This document shows, piece by piece, positions 25,638 through 33,846 of a stretch of 64,000 nt of DNA (its first letter is position 1; every line of letters begins with the position of its first letter). Origin of the DNA: Streptomyces sp. RPA4-2 (GTDB lineage: Bacteria; Actinomycetota; Actinomycetes; Streptomycetales; Streptomycetaceae). The DNA is taken from contig NZ_CP050975.2 of assembly GCF_012273515.2 (NCBI RefSeq), forward strand, positions 5,580,001-5,644,000, written 5' to 3'. A program made the translations under genes and the position numbers. The notes below the pieces were generated by a model. It did no database searches, was not told where the DNA came from, and saw only the letters and a program-made list of their open reading frames with translations.

Positions 25638-26390
25638 ATGTCCAGTACACCCATGTCCGATGCGCCTATGTCCGGTGCGCCCATGCCCGTCCCCGCGCCC
25701 CTGCCGACGGGCATCCCGGTGCTGCCGCACGGTCCCGCCTGGCTGAGGTCGCCGGTCGGCCTCGGAAGGGCCACCGCCGCGCTGCTCGGCCTGGTCGTCG
25801 CGACCGACCTCTTCGCGATCTGGGCGGACCGCACGATGTACGACGTGGCGTCCGCGCTGGTGGACGGCCGGACCGGGGAGGGCATCCGGCGGAAGGCGGA
25901 CCACGCGGACTCGCTGTACTCCGCGGCCGGGTACGCGCAGACGGGCGCCCTGCTCGCGACGATCGTCGTCTTCCTCGTCTGGTTCCACCGGGCGCGGGTC
26001 AACGCCGAGGTGTTCGACCCCTTCGGTCACAGCAAGAGCCGCGGCTGGGCGATCGGCGGCTGGTTCGTGCCGATACTGAACCTGTGGCGCCCGCGCCGGG
26101 TCATGCTGGACATCTGGGACGCGAGCATCCGGCAGGGCTCTCGGACCACGCACGGCCTGGTCAACGTCTGGTGGGCGCTGTGGCTGGCCTCGCTGGTCGC
26201 CTACCGGGACTCCACGGCGGAGCACCGCGACGCCCGGACCGCGCTGGAGATCCAGCACGCGGCCGGCCGGGCGACGTTCGCGGACGCCGCCGACATCGCC
26301 GCCGCCCTGCTGGCGATCCTCGTCGTCCTGCGGCTGACCCGGATGCAGCACGAGAAGGCGCTGCGCGGACCGGCCGGGACCGCCCTCTGA
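25638..26390 (+). CDS. DUF4328 membrane protein
   Basis: 250-residue membrane protein. The N-terminus is Met/Pro/Ser-rich (MSSTPMSDAPMSGAPM), followed by helices LLGLVVATDLFAIWA, TGALLATIVVFLVWFHRARVNAEVF, and later VWWALWLASLVAYRD and IAAALLAILVVLRLT. The FxPFxHxxSRGWAIGGWFVPILNLWRPRRVMLDIW stretch is the DUF4328 hallmark. ATG 25638 follows a GGAGATCCGGGGGG purine stretch. Function unknown; the family is common in Streptomyces. A possible terminator hairpin follows at 26425. Confidence 0.82.
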   Translation: MSSTPMSDAPMSGAPMPVPAPLPTGIPVLPHGPAWLRSPVGLGRATAALLGLVVATDLFAIWADRTMYDVASALVDGRTGEGIRRKADHADSLYSAAGYAQTGALLATIVVFLVWFHRARVNAEVFDPFGHSKSRGWAIGGWFVPILNLWRPRRVMLDIWDASIRQGSRTTHGLVNVWWALWLASLVAYRDSTAEHRDARTALEIQHAAGRATFADAADIAAALLAILVVLRLTRMQHEKALRGPAGTAL

Positions 26391-26720
26391 CACCCACCGG
26401 CGTCGCGGCAGCCGTCTGACTCTCCCCCCGGTAGGGACACCGGGGGTGGGGAGCGGCACGGGCTGCCGGGGTTACTTCCCGGTGGGCCACCGTGGCCACC
26501 GTGGGCACGGCGGCCACCGTGGGCACGGCGGGCGCCGTGCGCAGGAGCGAGCTGCCACTCGCCGTTCTGATGGCGGAGGCCGCGTCGTTGGCCGAAAATC
26601 CGCTCTTTCGCCCCCTGGACCCGCTCGGCGTGGTACCCCTGTGACACTCCCGCTGCTGAGCACGCAGTAAGGGAAAGTGCGGGCTCCGTAAGGGGGAGCG
26701 CCCTGTCGAGGGGAGGCGTG
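26391..26720. other. 330-bp intergenic region: hairpin, 18-bp tandem repeat, promoter of next gene
   Basis: No convincing gene. It holds a C-rich/G-rich hairpin (CCCCCGGT at 26425-26432 with ACCGGGGG at 26439-26446), probably the terminator of the DUF4328 gene. Two perfect tandem copies of an 18-bp unit lie at 26496-26513 and 26514-26531, preceded by a partial third. The last 80 bp should contain the promoter and GGAGG site of the following gene. Confidence 0.5.
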
Positions 26721-27296
26721 ATGAGTCTGGTGGACCTGATCGCTCAGGCCGACGAGCGTGGTCTGGCGGCCAGCGGGCTGGCTTGTTTGGATCGGTGTGT
26801 GCCTCTGCTGGGGGGCGACGACGAGGTCCTGAGACCGCTGTGGTCGAGCCTCGCGGACGGTGGCGCCTGGGGTGAGTACCTCGATCGGGCACGGACCGAG
26901 CTGGAGGTCATCGATCCCGGGCAGGACGGGGCCGGCGCGGGCGAGGGCGAGGCCGCCGTCCTGGTCCGCCGGATGCTCGCCGCCGCCCCCGACGACCCCT
27001 TCGCGCCCGACCTGCGGGAGTGGGCCGACGCGTGTTCGGTGGCGGCCCTGCGGATCCACCGGCTGCTCGACGCGGCCGCCGGCGACACGGACACGTGCCC
27101 GGTCTCGGCGCACCGTGAGGGCCGCACGGACGGCATCTCCCCCCTCGTCGCGGCCGAACTGCGCCGCCAGGTCACCGTCCTGGAGCTGCTGGCGGGCCGG
27201 GGCGCGGGCGGACTGCGTCCCGCGCTGGAGGTGTCCACGGAGGGGCGGCGCGTGCTGCGCGCGGTGGTGTCGCGACGGGCCCGCGGACGGGCGTGA
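26721..27296 (+). CDS. Conserved hypothetical protein (191 aa)
   Basis: Soluble, mostly helical protein starting MSLVDLIAQADERGLAASGLACLDRCVPLL. It includes DDEVLRPLWSSLADGGAWGEYLDRAR, an acidic linker, and the segment PDDPFAPDLREWADACSVAALRIHRLLD. It ends in a basic RRARGRA tail. ATG 26721 follows GGAGG; a GTG directly before it could also serve. The reading frame has the strong GC3 bias of a real gene. No catalytic motif or membrane segment was recognised and the family function is unknown. Confidence 0.7.
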   Translation: MSLVDLIAQADERGLAASGLACLDRCVPLLGGDDEVLRPLWSSLADGGAWGEYLDRARTELEVIDPGQDGAGAGEGEAAVLVRRMLAAAPDDPFAPDLREWADACSVAALRIHRLLDAAAGDTDTCPVSAHREGRTDGISPLVAAELRRQVTVLELLAGRGAGGLRPALEVSTEGRRVLRAVVSRRARGRA

Positions 27297-27472
27297 CACG
27301 GACTCCCGCGACCAGGGCCCGATGCGCGGCGCAAGTGCCCGGATCGGACGTAAACCTGATTCCTGCGGGGTTCCTGTGACTGTCCTGCGCGGGCGGATGG
27401 GGGTCCTGGGCCGGTGTCGCGGATGTGCCCGGAACGCGTGACGAAACCCGTCCTCGGAGCGCTTTCCCGAGT

Positions 27473-27868
27473 GTGAACGCACAGCGAACAACCAGGCCCC
27501 AGGCCGCGACGAAGCCCGTGCGCTGGGCGGCGGACGCCGTCGCCACGATGCGCGAGGGCGCCCGGCTGCGCCTCGACTACTCGGCCCAGAGTCTGTGGCG
27601 CGTCGACCGGCTGATCGACGAGATACGCCGTGAACGGGCTCCGTACGCCGCCGTGGAGAGCGTGCTGCGCGGCTTCGGCGCGTACGCCGGCGAGGTCGTC
27701 GCCCGCTACACCGGCGCGGAGTGGTGGGAGACCGGCGGCGAGCACTGGCTGCGGACCCCCGACGGGCGGCTGTGGGACCCGATCGACGAGGCCCGCCGCT
27801 GCTACGGGGGCGACGGCTCGCTGCGACTGCTGTGCCGGGAGGCCACCGGGGACAGGGCGCGGCGCTGA
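27473..27868 (+). CDS. Conserved actinobacterial hypothetical protein (131 aa)
   Basis: Small protein whose core runs MREGARLRLDYSAQSLWRVDRLIDEIRRE, then VLRGFGAYAGEVVARYTGAEWWETG and WDPIDEARRCYGGDGSLRLLC. The helical heart with an aromatic WWE segment is typical of a widespread Streptomyces family of unknown function. GTG 27473 is my chosen start; the frame is open to 27425 but that leader is not gene-like. It stands between a hypothetical gene and the MFS exporter on the same strand. No motif allows a functional call. Confidence 0.7.
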   Translation: MNAQRTTRPQAATKPVRWAADAVATMREGARLRLDYSAQSLWRVDRLIDEIRRERAPYAAVESVLRGFGAYAGEVVARYTGAEWWETGGEHWLRTPDGRLWDPIDEARRCYGGDGSLRLLCREATGDRARR

Positions 27869-27981
27869 CGGGCTCGTACGGGCCGGCCCGGCGGAATCGC
27901 CGCCCCTTAAGGTACGCGACCGTTCCCAAATGGCGGTCTCCGGAGGGACCATGAGGACAACCGCCGGACCCGGGAGGCCTC

Positions 27982-29454
27982 GTGGCCGCGAACCGCCGCT
28001 GGTGGGCGCTGGTTGTCATCGCCCTCGCCCAGCTCATGGTCATCCTCGACATGACCATCGTGAACATCGCCCTGCCGTCCGCCCAGACCGCGCTGCGCAT
28101 GTCGGACGGGAACCGGCAGTGGGTCATCACCGCCTACACCCTGGCCTTCGGGGGCCTGTTGCTGCTCGGCGGCCGGATCGCCGACCTCGCCGGGCGCAGA
28201 CTCGCGTTCATGACCGGCCTGTTGGGCTTCGCCGCCGCGTCCGCGCTGGGCGGCGCCGCGACCGACTCGGGGATGCTGTTCGGGGCACGCGCCCTGCAGG
28301 GCGTGTTCGCGGCGCTGCTCGCGCCCGCCGCCCTGTCGCTGCTCACCACGACGTTCACCGATCCCAAGGAACGCGGCAAGGCCTTCGGGGTGTTCGGCGC
28401 GATCGTCGGCGCGGGCGCGGCGATCGGACTGCTCGCGGGCGGCCTCCTCACCCAGTACCTCGACTGGCGCTGGTGTCTGTACGTCAACGTCCCCATCGCC
28501 CTCGTCGCGTTCGCGGGCGCCTGGGTGCTGCTCGACGGCGGCGGCCGCTACGAGGACGCGCGCCTCGACGTGCCGGGCGCGCTGCTCGGCTCCGCCGGCA
28601 TGCTCTCGCTGGTGTACGGCTTCTCGGAGGCGGAGTCGCGGAGCTGGGGCGACGGACTGGTCCTCGGACTGCTGGCCGCCGGTGTCGTCCTGCTCGGCCT
28701 GTTCGGGCTGTGGCAGACCCGGGCCCGGGTGCCGCTGCTGCCGATGTCGGTGGTGAGGGACCGGCAGCGGGTCGGGGCGTTCCTCACCATCCTGATGGTC
28801 ACCATCGGGATGTTCGGGGTCTTCCTCTTCCTGACGTACTACTTCCAGCGCGTCCTCGGGTACTCGCCGCTGAGGACCGGGCTCGCCTATCTCCCCATCA
28901 CCGTCGGCATGATCACCGGCTCCACGCAGGTCGCGGCCCGGCTGCTGAACCGGGTCCCGCCGCGCACCCTGATCGTCCCGGGACTGCTGCTCGCCGCGGG
29001 CGCGTTGGCGATCATCGCGCAGGTCGGCGTGGCACCCGCGTACGCCTCGCACGTCCTGCCCGGCATGCTGATGCTCGGCCTCGGCATGGGCACGGCGATG
29101 ATGACCTGCGTCTCGCTGGCCACGTCGAGCGTCGCGCCCCGGGACGCGGGCGCGGCCTCCGCGACCTTCAACACCGCCCAGCAGGTGGGCGGTTCCATCG
29201 GGACGGCGCTGCTCAACACGATCGCCGCGAGCGTCACGACCCGCTACGCGACCGCCCACGCCGGGCCCGGCGCCGACCGCCGCGCCCTCGCCTCCCGGGC
29301 CGCCGTGCACGGCTTCAACGTCGCCACCTGGTGGGCGATGGGCGCACTGCTGCTGGCCGCGCTGATCGCCGGGGTCGTGGTGAACGCCGACCGGATGCCC
29401 GCCGCGCAGGGACAACCGGCCCCGGTGCCCGAACCGGTGGACACCGTCGGCTGA
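27982..29454 (+). CDS. MFS transporter, DHA2 (EmrB/QacA) drug:H+ antiporter family
   Basis: 490-residue major facilitator with about 14 membrane helices. DHA2 landmarks are motif D1 LDMTIVNIALPSA in helix 1, motif A GGRIADLAGRR between helices 2 and 3, motif C-like GAIVGAGAAIGLLAGGLL in helix 5, and DWRWCLYVNVPIAL. GTG 27982 is preceded by GGGAGG. These exporters use the proton gradient to expel drugs or cationic compounds; the substrate is not visible. No dedicated regulator gene is adjacent. Confidence 0.9.
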   Translation: MAANRRWWALVVIALAQLMVILDMTIVNIALPSAQTALRMSDGNRQWVITAYTLAFGGLLLLGGRIADLAGRRLAFMTGLLGFAAASALGGAATDSGMLFGARALQGVFAALLAPAALSLLTTTFTDPKERGKAFGVFGAIVGAGAAIGLLAGGLLTQYLDWRWCLYVNVPIALVAFAGAWVLLDGGGRYEDARLDVPGALLGSAGMLSLVYGFSEAESRSWGDGLVLGLLAAGVVLLGLFGLWQTRARVPLLPMSVVRDRQRVGAFLTILMVTIGMFGVFLFLTYYFQRVLGYSPLRTGLAYLPITVGMITGSTQVAARLLNRVPPRTLIVPGLLLAAGALAIIAQVGVAPAYASHVLPGMLMLGLGMGTAMMTCVSLATSSVAPRDAGAASATFNTAQQVGGSIGTALLNTIAASVTTRYATAHAGPGADRRALASRAAVHGFNVATWWAMGALLLAALIAGVVVNADRMPAAQGQPAPVPEPVDTVG

Positions 29455-29645
29455 CGGACGCCCGTACGCGAGCCGCGCCACCGGCCGCGCCGACGTGTGG
29501 GCCGGCGACGGACCCGAGGCGGGGCGGAGGGCCTGACGGCCTGTGACATTTCCGTGGGGGGCGACGCTGATGACCACGGGGACGTCGACACGGCCGGCCG
29601 TGTCGCACGGTGCGCATTCAGGCGAACTCGGTACGAACGAGGACA

Positions 29646-30314
29646 GTGTTGGGCCAGGGAGGGGAATCCCGCCGCGTACAGGTGTACGACGGTGAGCTCG
29701 GTGCGGCCGTGGCGCGGGCGCAGGAGGGGGACGAGGTCGCCTTCGCGGTCGCCTACCGGATGGTGCAGCCGGGCCTGCTCGGCTATCTGCGCGGGATCGT
29801 CGGGGACGACGCCGAGGACGTGGCGTCCGACGCCTGGCTGGAGATCGCCCGTGACCTCGGACGGTTCCGGGGGGACGGCGCCGGGTTCCGCGGCTGGACC
29901 GCGACCATCGCCCGGCACCGCGCGCTCGACCATCTGCGGCGCCAGAAAGTACGTCCCCGGGCCACCCCGCTCGAGAACGAGGCCCTGGAACTGCCCGGCC
30001 ACCACAGCACCCACGACCAGGCGCTGGAGACCCTCGGCACCGAGCGCGCCCTGGAACTGGTCGCCCGGCTGCCCCGCGACCAGGCCGAGGCCGTACTGCT
30101 GCGGGTGGTCGTCGGCCTGGACGGACCGGCCGCCGCACGCGTCCTCGGCAAGCGCCCGGGGGCGGTGCGCACCGCGGCCCATCGCGGCCTGAGACGACTG
30201 GCGCAGCAGATCGGCGCCGACGGGACGGACAACGTCACGGACGAGGGCGCGGACGACGGCGCGACGGGCGATGTGACGCCCGAAGGCCGCCGGACGCTGG
30301 GGGATTCGGGATGA
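29646..30314 (+). CDS. RNA polymerase sigma factor (ECF-type), first of two related copies
   Basis: 222-residue sigma-70 family protein. Region 2 is seen in LLGYLRGIVGDDAEDVASDAWLEIARDL then FRGWTATIARHRALDHLRRQK. Region 4 is RLPRDQAEAVLLRVVVGLDGPAAARVLGKRPGAVRTAAHRGLRRLAQQ, ending in a Thr/Asp/Gly-rich tail of about 35 residues. Region 4 is nearly the same as in the sigma factor at 31805. GTG 29646 (or TTG 29649) follows GAGGAC. The small protein gene at 30350 starts 35 bp downstream and is probably its functional partner. Confidence 0.9.
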   Translation: MLGQGGESRRVQVYDGELGAAVARAQEGDEVAFAVAYRMVQPGLLGYLRGIVGDDAEDVASDAWLEIARDLGRFRGDGAGFRGWTATIARHRALDHLRRQKVRPRATPLENEALELPGHHSTHDQALETLGTERALELVARLPRDQAEAVLLRVVVGLDGPAAARVLGKRPGAVRTAAHRGLRRLAQQIGADGTDNVTDEGADDGATGDVTPEGRRTLGDSG

Positions 30315-30349
30315 ACGCCAGGAGCGGTCGGTGAGGGGCGGGCGGGTAC

Positions 30350-30604
30350 ATGGGTGAACGGCACGCGGACACCGATCCCTTCCCCGGCCTCTCCATCGGC
30401 CTTTCCCTCGACATGCTGCTCGCCGCCGTACGGACCGCTCCCGTCGATCCCGATGCGGAGGGGCGGGCCGTCGCCGCGTACCGGGCCGCGCGGGAGCGGG
30501 GAGCGCACGGCGCGCGGCCCCGGCGCCGGGACGACTGGACGGACGACCGGACCGGCCGGGACCCGGACGCCGGGGCGGAGCCGGATGAGCGGGAGAAGAA
30601 GTAG
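30350..30604 (+). CDS. Small acidic/basic hypothetical protein, putative sigma-factor partner
   Basis: 84-residue protein. The N-terminal half (DPFPGLSIGLSLDMLLAAVRTAPVDPDAEGRAVAAYRAARERG) is helical; the C-terminal half is highly charged (ARPRRRDDWTDDRTGRDPDAGAEPDEREKK). The AAYRAAR stretch resembles AAFRAAR in the larger protein encoded after the second sigma gene, suggesting a shortened member of the same partner family. The last 10 codons overlap a 32-bp sequence repeated at 31350, beyond the toxin-antitoxin genes. Function is inferred only from position. Confidence 0.6.
   Translation: MGERHADTDPFPGLSIGLSLDMLLAAVRTAPVDPDAEGRAVAAYRAARERGAHGARPRRRDDWTDDRTGRDPDAGAEPDEREKK
30554..30585. repeat. 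32-bp direct repeat, left copy, in the tail of the 30350 gene
   Basis: Starts GGCCGGGACCCGGACGCCGG and continues to GCCGGA. It matches 31350-31381 at 31 of 32 positions. In the reading frame of the 30350 gene it encodes GRDPDAGAEP. The two copies bracket the toxin-antitoxin genes. Confidence 0.8.
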
Positions 30605-30778
30605 GAGGTCACTCAGCTCTTGTGCCGCCTGCTTTTCGCGTTGCTCCGCCTGACGCATGTCGAGACAGGTGGGCTCCGACGGCAGTCCGTTCGGACTCGA
30701 CGGGAGCGGCCTCGTCAGCGCGACGCAGCACGGGCAGCGGTTCCGCCGGGACCGTCGTCCGGTTCTCCGGACGGGACC

Positions 30779-31042
30779 TCACGTCTCGTAGACCGTGGAG
30801 CGGTGTCCGACGTGAACGACCCATACGACCAGTTCGCCGTCGTCGATGGTGTAGATGACGCGGTGGTCGCCGACTCGGAGGCGACGGCGACCGGGCTGGG
30901 ACACGAGCGCCGTGGTGCTGAATCCGAGCGGGTCGCTCTCCAGCTCCGTCAGCTTGGCCAGGATGCGCAGCGCCGTGTCGCGGGGGACTTTCCGGAGTTC
31001 GGCTTGTGCCTCGGGCCGGAAGACGGTGCGGTACTCACTCAC
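30779..31042 (-). CDS. RelE/ParE-superfamily toxin
   Basis: 87-residue toxin of a type II toxin-antitoxin pair. The fold signature is YRTVFRPEAQAELRKVPRDTALRILAKLTELESDP at the N-terminus, then RRLRVGDHRVIYTIDDGELVVWVVHVGHRSTVY. The RLRVGDxRVIY(T)ID and VGHR segments are typical of RelE-type mRNA interferases. It overlaps the antitoxin gene by 8 bp and follows it, the usual YefM/RelE order. The cassette sits between two sigma-factor loci and is flanked by a duplicated gene tail. Confidence 0.9.
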   Translation of the reverse strand: MSEYRTVFRPEAQAELRKVPRDTALRILAKLTELESDPLGFSTTALVSQPGRRRLRVGDHRVIYTIDDGELVVWVVHVGHRSTVYET

Positions 31043-31301
31043 TGCGCGCCAGGGTTTCCTTCATGATGTCCTCGATGGGGACGCCGGCCGAGCGGTTCGC
31101 CATCCGCTCGTCGATGATGCGGTTGATCTCGCGCTCTTCCCACTGCTGGTACTTGCGTAGGACATCGATCGAGACGACGGCGGCGACTTCTTTTCCTCGT
31201 CGCGTGATCACGGTGGGCTGGTCATCGCGATCGGCTCGCTCGACGACTTCGGCAAGGTGCGCGCGGACGTCACGAATGGACTCTATGGGCATCTGCGTCA
31301 T
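31035..31301 (-). CDS. Phd/YefM-family antitoxin
   Basis: 88-residue antitoxin. The N-terminal Phd/YefM DNA-binding region is IESIRDVRAHLAEVVERADRDDQPTVITRRGKEVAAVVSIDVLRKYQQWEER; the acidic C-terminal helix (INRIIDERMANRSAGVPIEDIMKETLARS) would bind and block the toxin. Start ATG 31301, with a second ATG three codons in. A TGTACA-centred palindrome lies 26 bp upstream, as expected for YefM autoregulation. The downstream toxin overlaps by 8 bp. Confidence 0.9.
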   Translation of the reverse strand: MTQMPIESIRDVRAHLAEVVERADRDDQPTVITRRGKEVAAVVSIDVLRKYQQWEEREINRIIDERMANRSAGVPIEDIMKETLARSE

Positions 31302-31326
31302 GCGCTCAAAGGTACCGGATGTTCCA

Positions 31327-31336
31327 TGTGTACACA
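31327..31336. promoter_or_regulatory. Putative YefM operator (TGTGTACACA)
   Basis: A perfect 10-bp palindrome centred on TGTACA lies just upstream of the antitoxin start. TGTACA is the known core recognised by YefM-YoeB repressor complexes. Position and sequence together support autoregulation of the toxin-antitoxin operon. Confidence 0.6.
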
Positions 31337-31349
31337 ACGGCGGTGGCCT

Positions 31350-31381
31350 GGCCGGGACCCGGACGTCGGGGCGGAGCCGGA
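31350..31381. repeat. 32-bp direct repeat, right copy, leading into a 9-bp tandem repeat
   Basis: Matches 30554-30585 except one base. Read in the same frame it encodes GRDPDVGAEP, then continues through the tandem repeat as alternating EEP units and stops at TAG 31428. It looks like a displaced C-terminus of the 30350 gene. Confidence 0.75.
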
Positions 31382-31418
31382 GGAGCCGGAGGAGCCGGAG
31401 GAGCCGGAGGAGCCGGGG
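31373..31418. repeat. 9-bp tandem repeat (GGAGCCGGA), about five copies
   Basis: About five near-perfect copies of GGAGCCGGA in a row, in-frame EEP codons. The 503-bp gap from 31302 to 31804 otherwise holds the antitoxin operator, the displaced gene tail and, in its last 150 bp, the probable promoter of the second sigma gene. No other gene was seen there. Confidence 0.75.
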
Positions 31419-31804
31419 AAGGTGAAGTAGGAGCGAGGGAGCGGTTGGGGCCTGGTCCGGGGTGGGGCCGGGCGCGTCGCACGAGAGGCGGCGGGGGCGT
31501 ACCGAGGACGCCCGTCCGGAGTGCCGATGGCAACGGCCGGGGCCGCCACCCCCCACAGGAGAGGCCCCGGCCGTCGCGCGGCACGGGCCGCGCGGCGGCC
31601 CGTACTCTCTACAGCGCCGCGACTGCGTTTTGTGTCACACCTCGCTCCGTCACGACATAGTTGCAAGTTGTACGGACGTGGACGGGGAGCTGTTTCAGGC
31701 CGTAACGTGCCATTCGCGCCGGGGCGCGGAGGACAGGCAACCACAACGGCGAGAGCCCGGTCCGCGAGAGCGGCGCCGGTTCAGGCGCAAAGAGGGGCGC
31801 GCGG

Positions 31805-32467
31805 GTGCTGGGGGACGACGCGGAGCTGACCACCGCGGTGCTTGCGGCGCAGGACGGGGACGAGACCGCGTTCCGGACTGTGTACCGCGCGGTGCATCCA
31901 CGGCTGCTCGGATACGTACGGACGCTGGTCGGTGACCCGGACGCGGAGGACGTCACCTCCGAGGCCTGGCTGCAGATCGCCCGTGACCTGGAGAGGTTCA
32001 GCGGTGACGCCGACCGCTTCCGCGGGTGGGCCGCCCGGATCGCCCGTAACCGCGCCCTCGACCACATACGCATGCGCGGGCGCCGCCCCGCGATCGGCGG
32101 CGACGAGACCGAACTGACGGGCAAGGCCGCCGAGTCGGACACCGCGGGCGAGGCCATCGAGGCGCTGACCACCGACAGCACCCTCTCGCTGATAGCCCAG
32201 CTCCCGCAGGACCAGGCGGAGGCCGTGGTGCTGCGGGTCGTCGTCGGCCTCGACGCCAAGTCCGCGGCCGAGACCCTCGGCAAGCGGCCCGGAGCCGTCC
32301 GCACCGCGGCGCACCGGGGTCTGAAGCGGCTCGCGGAGCTGATCGGCGGCGATCCGGAATCCGCGGTCGCGCTCGGCGCGGTCCCCCCACCACGAGAGTC
32401 GCGCACACGCGCGGTGACGTCCGCCGGTGTGACGCATACGCGTTCGCGGACGCAGAAGGACATGTGA
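31805..32467 (+). CDS. RNA polymerase sigma factor (ECF-type), second of two related copies
   Basis: 220-residue sigma factor. Region 2: LLGYVRTLVGDPDAEDVTSEAWLQIARDL and FRGWAARIARNRALDHIRMRGRR. Region 4: QLPQDQAEAVVLRVVVGLDAKSAAETLGKRPGAVRTAAHRGLKRLAEL. It closely resembles the sigma at 29646 throughout, so the two arose by duplication. The start is GTG 31805. The stop TGA overlaps the ATG of the next gene (TGATG), which couples their translation and supports a sigma/partner pair. Confidence 0.92.
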   Translation: MLGDDAELTTAVLAAQDGDETAFRTVYRAVHPRLLGYVRTLVGDPDAEDVTSEAWLQIARDLERFSGDADRFRGWAARIARNRALDHIRMRGRRPAIGGDETELTGKAAESDTAGEAIEALTTDSTLSLIAQLPQDQAEAVVLRVVVGLDAKSAAETLGKRPGAVRTAAHRGLKRLAELIGGDPESAVALGAVPPPRESRTRAVTSAGVTHTRSRTQKDM

Positions 32468-33546
32468 TGGCCGACGAGGACTACAGGTGGCTGGACCGCG
32501 AGGCCGCGGAGCGTCTGCTGCGCGGCGAGCCGCTGGAGACCGTCGACGCCGGCACCAAGGAACGCGTGGAGCGGCTCACCGAGGCGCTCGCCTCGCTGGT
32601 CGCGAAACCCGCTCCGGGCGGTGCCGAACTGCCCGGCGAGGCCGCCGCGTTGGCCGCGTTCCGGGCCGCCCGCGCCGGCCGCGACGGAGTCCCGGCCCAG
32701 CTCGCCGCGGGCCGGGACCCGCGGGCCGCCGCGCACTCCGCCGACGCCGGTCTGGTCCGTCTGGGCAGCCCCGGTCCGGGCGGTCACCGGGCCCGTTGGG
32801 GTCGGCCGGTGCGTTTCGGGCTGGCCGCCGTGCTGGCCGTCGGCATGATCGGCGGGGTCGCCGTCGCCGCCGGAACCGGAGTGCTGCCGACTCCGTTCCG
32901 TGATGACAGGCCGCACCCGGCCGCCACGGTTTCCGCGGCGCAGACGCCGCAGCACCCGATGGTCTCGCCGTCGCCGGGGGAGTCGCAGGCGGACGGCTCC
33001 GAAGTACCGCTGCCCGGTGCCACGGCGAGTGGGCCGGCCGGTTCCGGCTCCTCCGACGACGTGGTGGCCGGCGGCTCCGCGAGCGGACAGTCCCCCTCGT
33101 CCGAGCCGGGTCGGCCGGCCCGCTCCCACGAGTGGTGGAGCAGGACGCGCTCGTCGTGCCGGGAGGTCCTGGGCGGCAAGAACCTGGAGGCCGGCCGCAG
33201 ACGCGTCCTGACGGACGCGGCGGGCGGCGGCGGCCGGGTGAAGACGTTCTGCAAGCGTGTCCTGGGCCGGACGGGAGCCGGTTCCGGCGAGGGCCGGGAC
33301 GACCGGGGCGGTCAGGGCGACGGGCAGGGCGGCCACGATTCCGGGCACGGCTCCGGCGGCGGCGAGGGTGGCGACGACGGCGGCCACATGGTCCCGGGTG
33401 ACAACGGCCACCACCACAGCGGGGTCTTCACCCCGGCCTCGCCGTCCGCCCTGGCACCGAAGCAGCCGCTCGCGTCGGCGCTGTCCTCGGCCGTGCGGGA
33501 CGCCGCGCGGGCGGACGACGCGTTGCCGCGTCGGTCGGCCGTCTGA
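32467..33546 (+). CDS. Membrane-anchored putative anti-sigma/partner protein
   Basis: 359-residue protein. The cytoplasmic part (1-115) starts MADEDYRWLDREAAERLLRGEP and includes GEAAALAAFRAARAGR. One transmembrane helix (FGLAAVLAVGMIGGVAVAAG, about 118-138) is followed by a long Ser/Pro/Gly/Asp-rich outer part containing GHDSGHGSGGGEGGDDGG and HHHS stretches, with two cysteines before it (SSCREVL, KTFCKRVLG). Topology and overlap with the upstream sigma gene fit an anti-sigma factor, but no ZAS motif is present. The function is therefore inferred from position. Confidence 0.75.
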   Translation: MADEDYRWLDREAAERLLRGEPLETVDAGTKERVERLTEALASLVAKPAPGGAELPGEAAALAAFRAARAGRDGVPAQLAAGRDPRAAAHSADAGLVRLGSPGPGGHRARWGRPVRFGLAAVLAVGMIGGVAVAAGTGVLPTPFRDDRPHPAATVSAAQTPQHPMVSPSPGESQADGSEVPLPGATASGPAGSGSSDDVVAGGSASGQSPSSEPGRPARSHEWWSRTRSSCREVLGGKNLEAGRRRVLTDAAGGGGRVKTFCKRVLGRTGAGSGEGRDDRGGQGDGQGGHDSGHGSGGGEGGDDGGHMVPGDNGHHHSGVFTPASPSALAPKQPLASALSSAVRDAARADDALPRRSAV

Positions 33547-33733
33547 GCCGCTTCCCGGCCATCGGTTCCCGGCCATACGGCGGATGCCGCCGTCGGTCAC
33601 CGGCCGGCGAGGGCCCGTCACTCACTCGTCCTGAGCTGCGGTTTCGTATTTCTTTGAACTTTTTCCCGCGCCGGTGTGACGTTTTCGGCCGCGTCGACGC
33701 AGTACTGGGTGAGCCGACTGGTCATCGGCCGTC

Positions 33734-33816
33734 GCACCGAGCCGGGGTTCCCCCCGTACCCAGGCTCGGTGCACACCGGCGCGGGCGGGACACGTTCCCC
33801 CGGTCCCGCCCGCGCC
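33734..33816. terminator. Two adjacent hairpins downstream of the L,D-transpeptidase gene
   Basis: Stem 1 pairs GCACCGAGCC (33734-33743) with GGCTCGGTGC (33763-33772). Stem 2 pairs a 14-nt GGCGCGGGCGGGAC arm (33778-33791) with 33803-33816, with an 11-nt loop. They sit between convergent genes in the 300-bp gap 33547-33846, which shows no gene, and probably end transcription from both sides. Confidence 0.75.
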
Positions 33817-33846
33817 CCGCACACACTGAGCGCCCCGCACCCGCCG

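Noticed and set aside
31376..31418. CRISPR-like short repeats
   Set aside because: Nine-bp units are directly adjacent with no spacers; simple tandem repeat.
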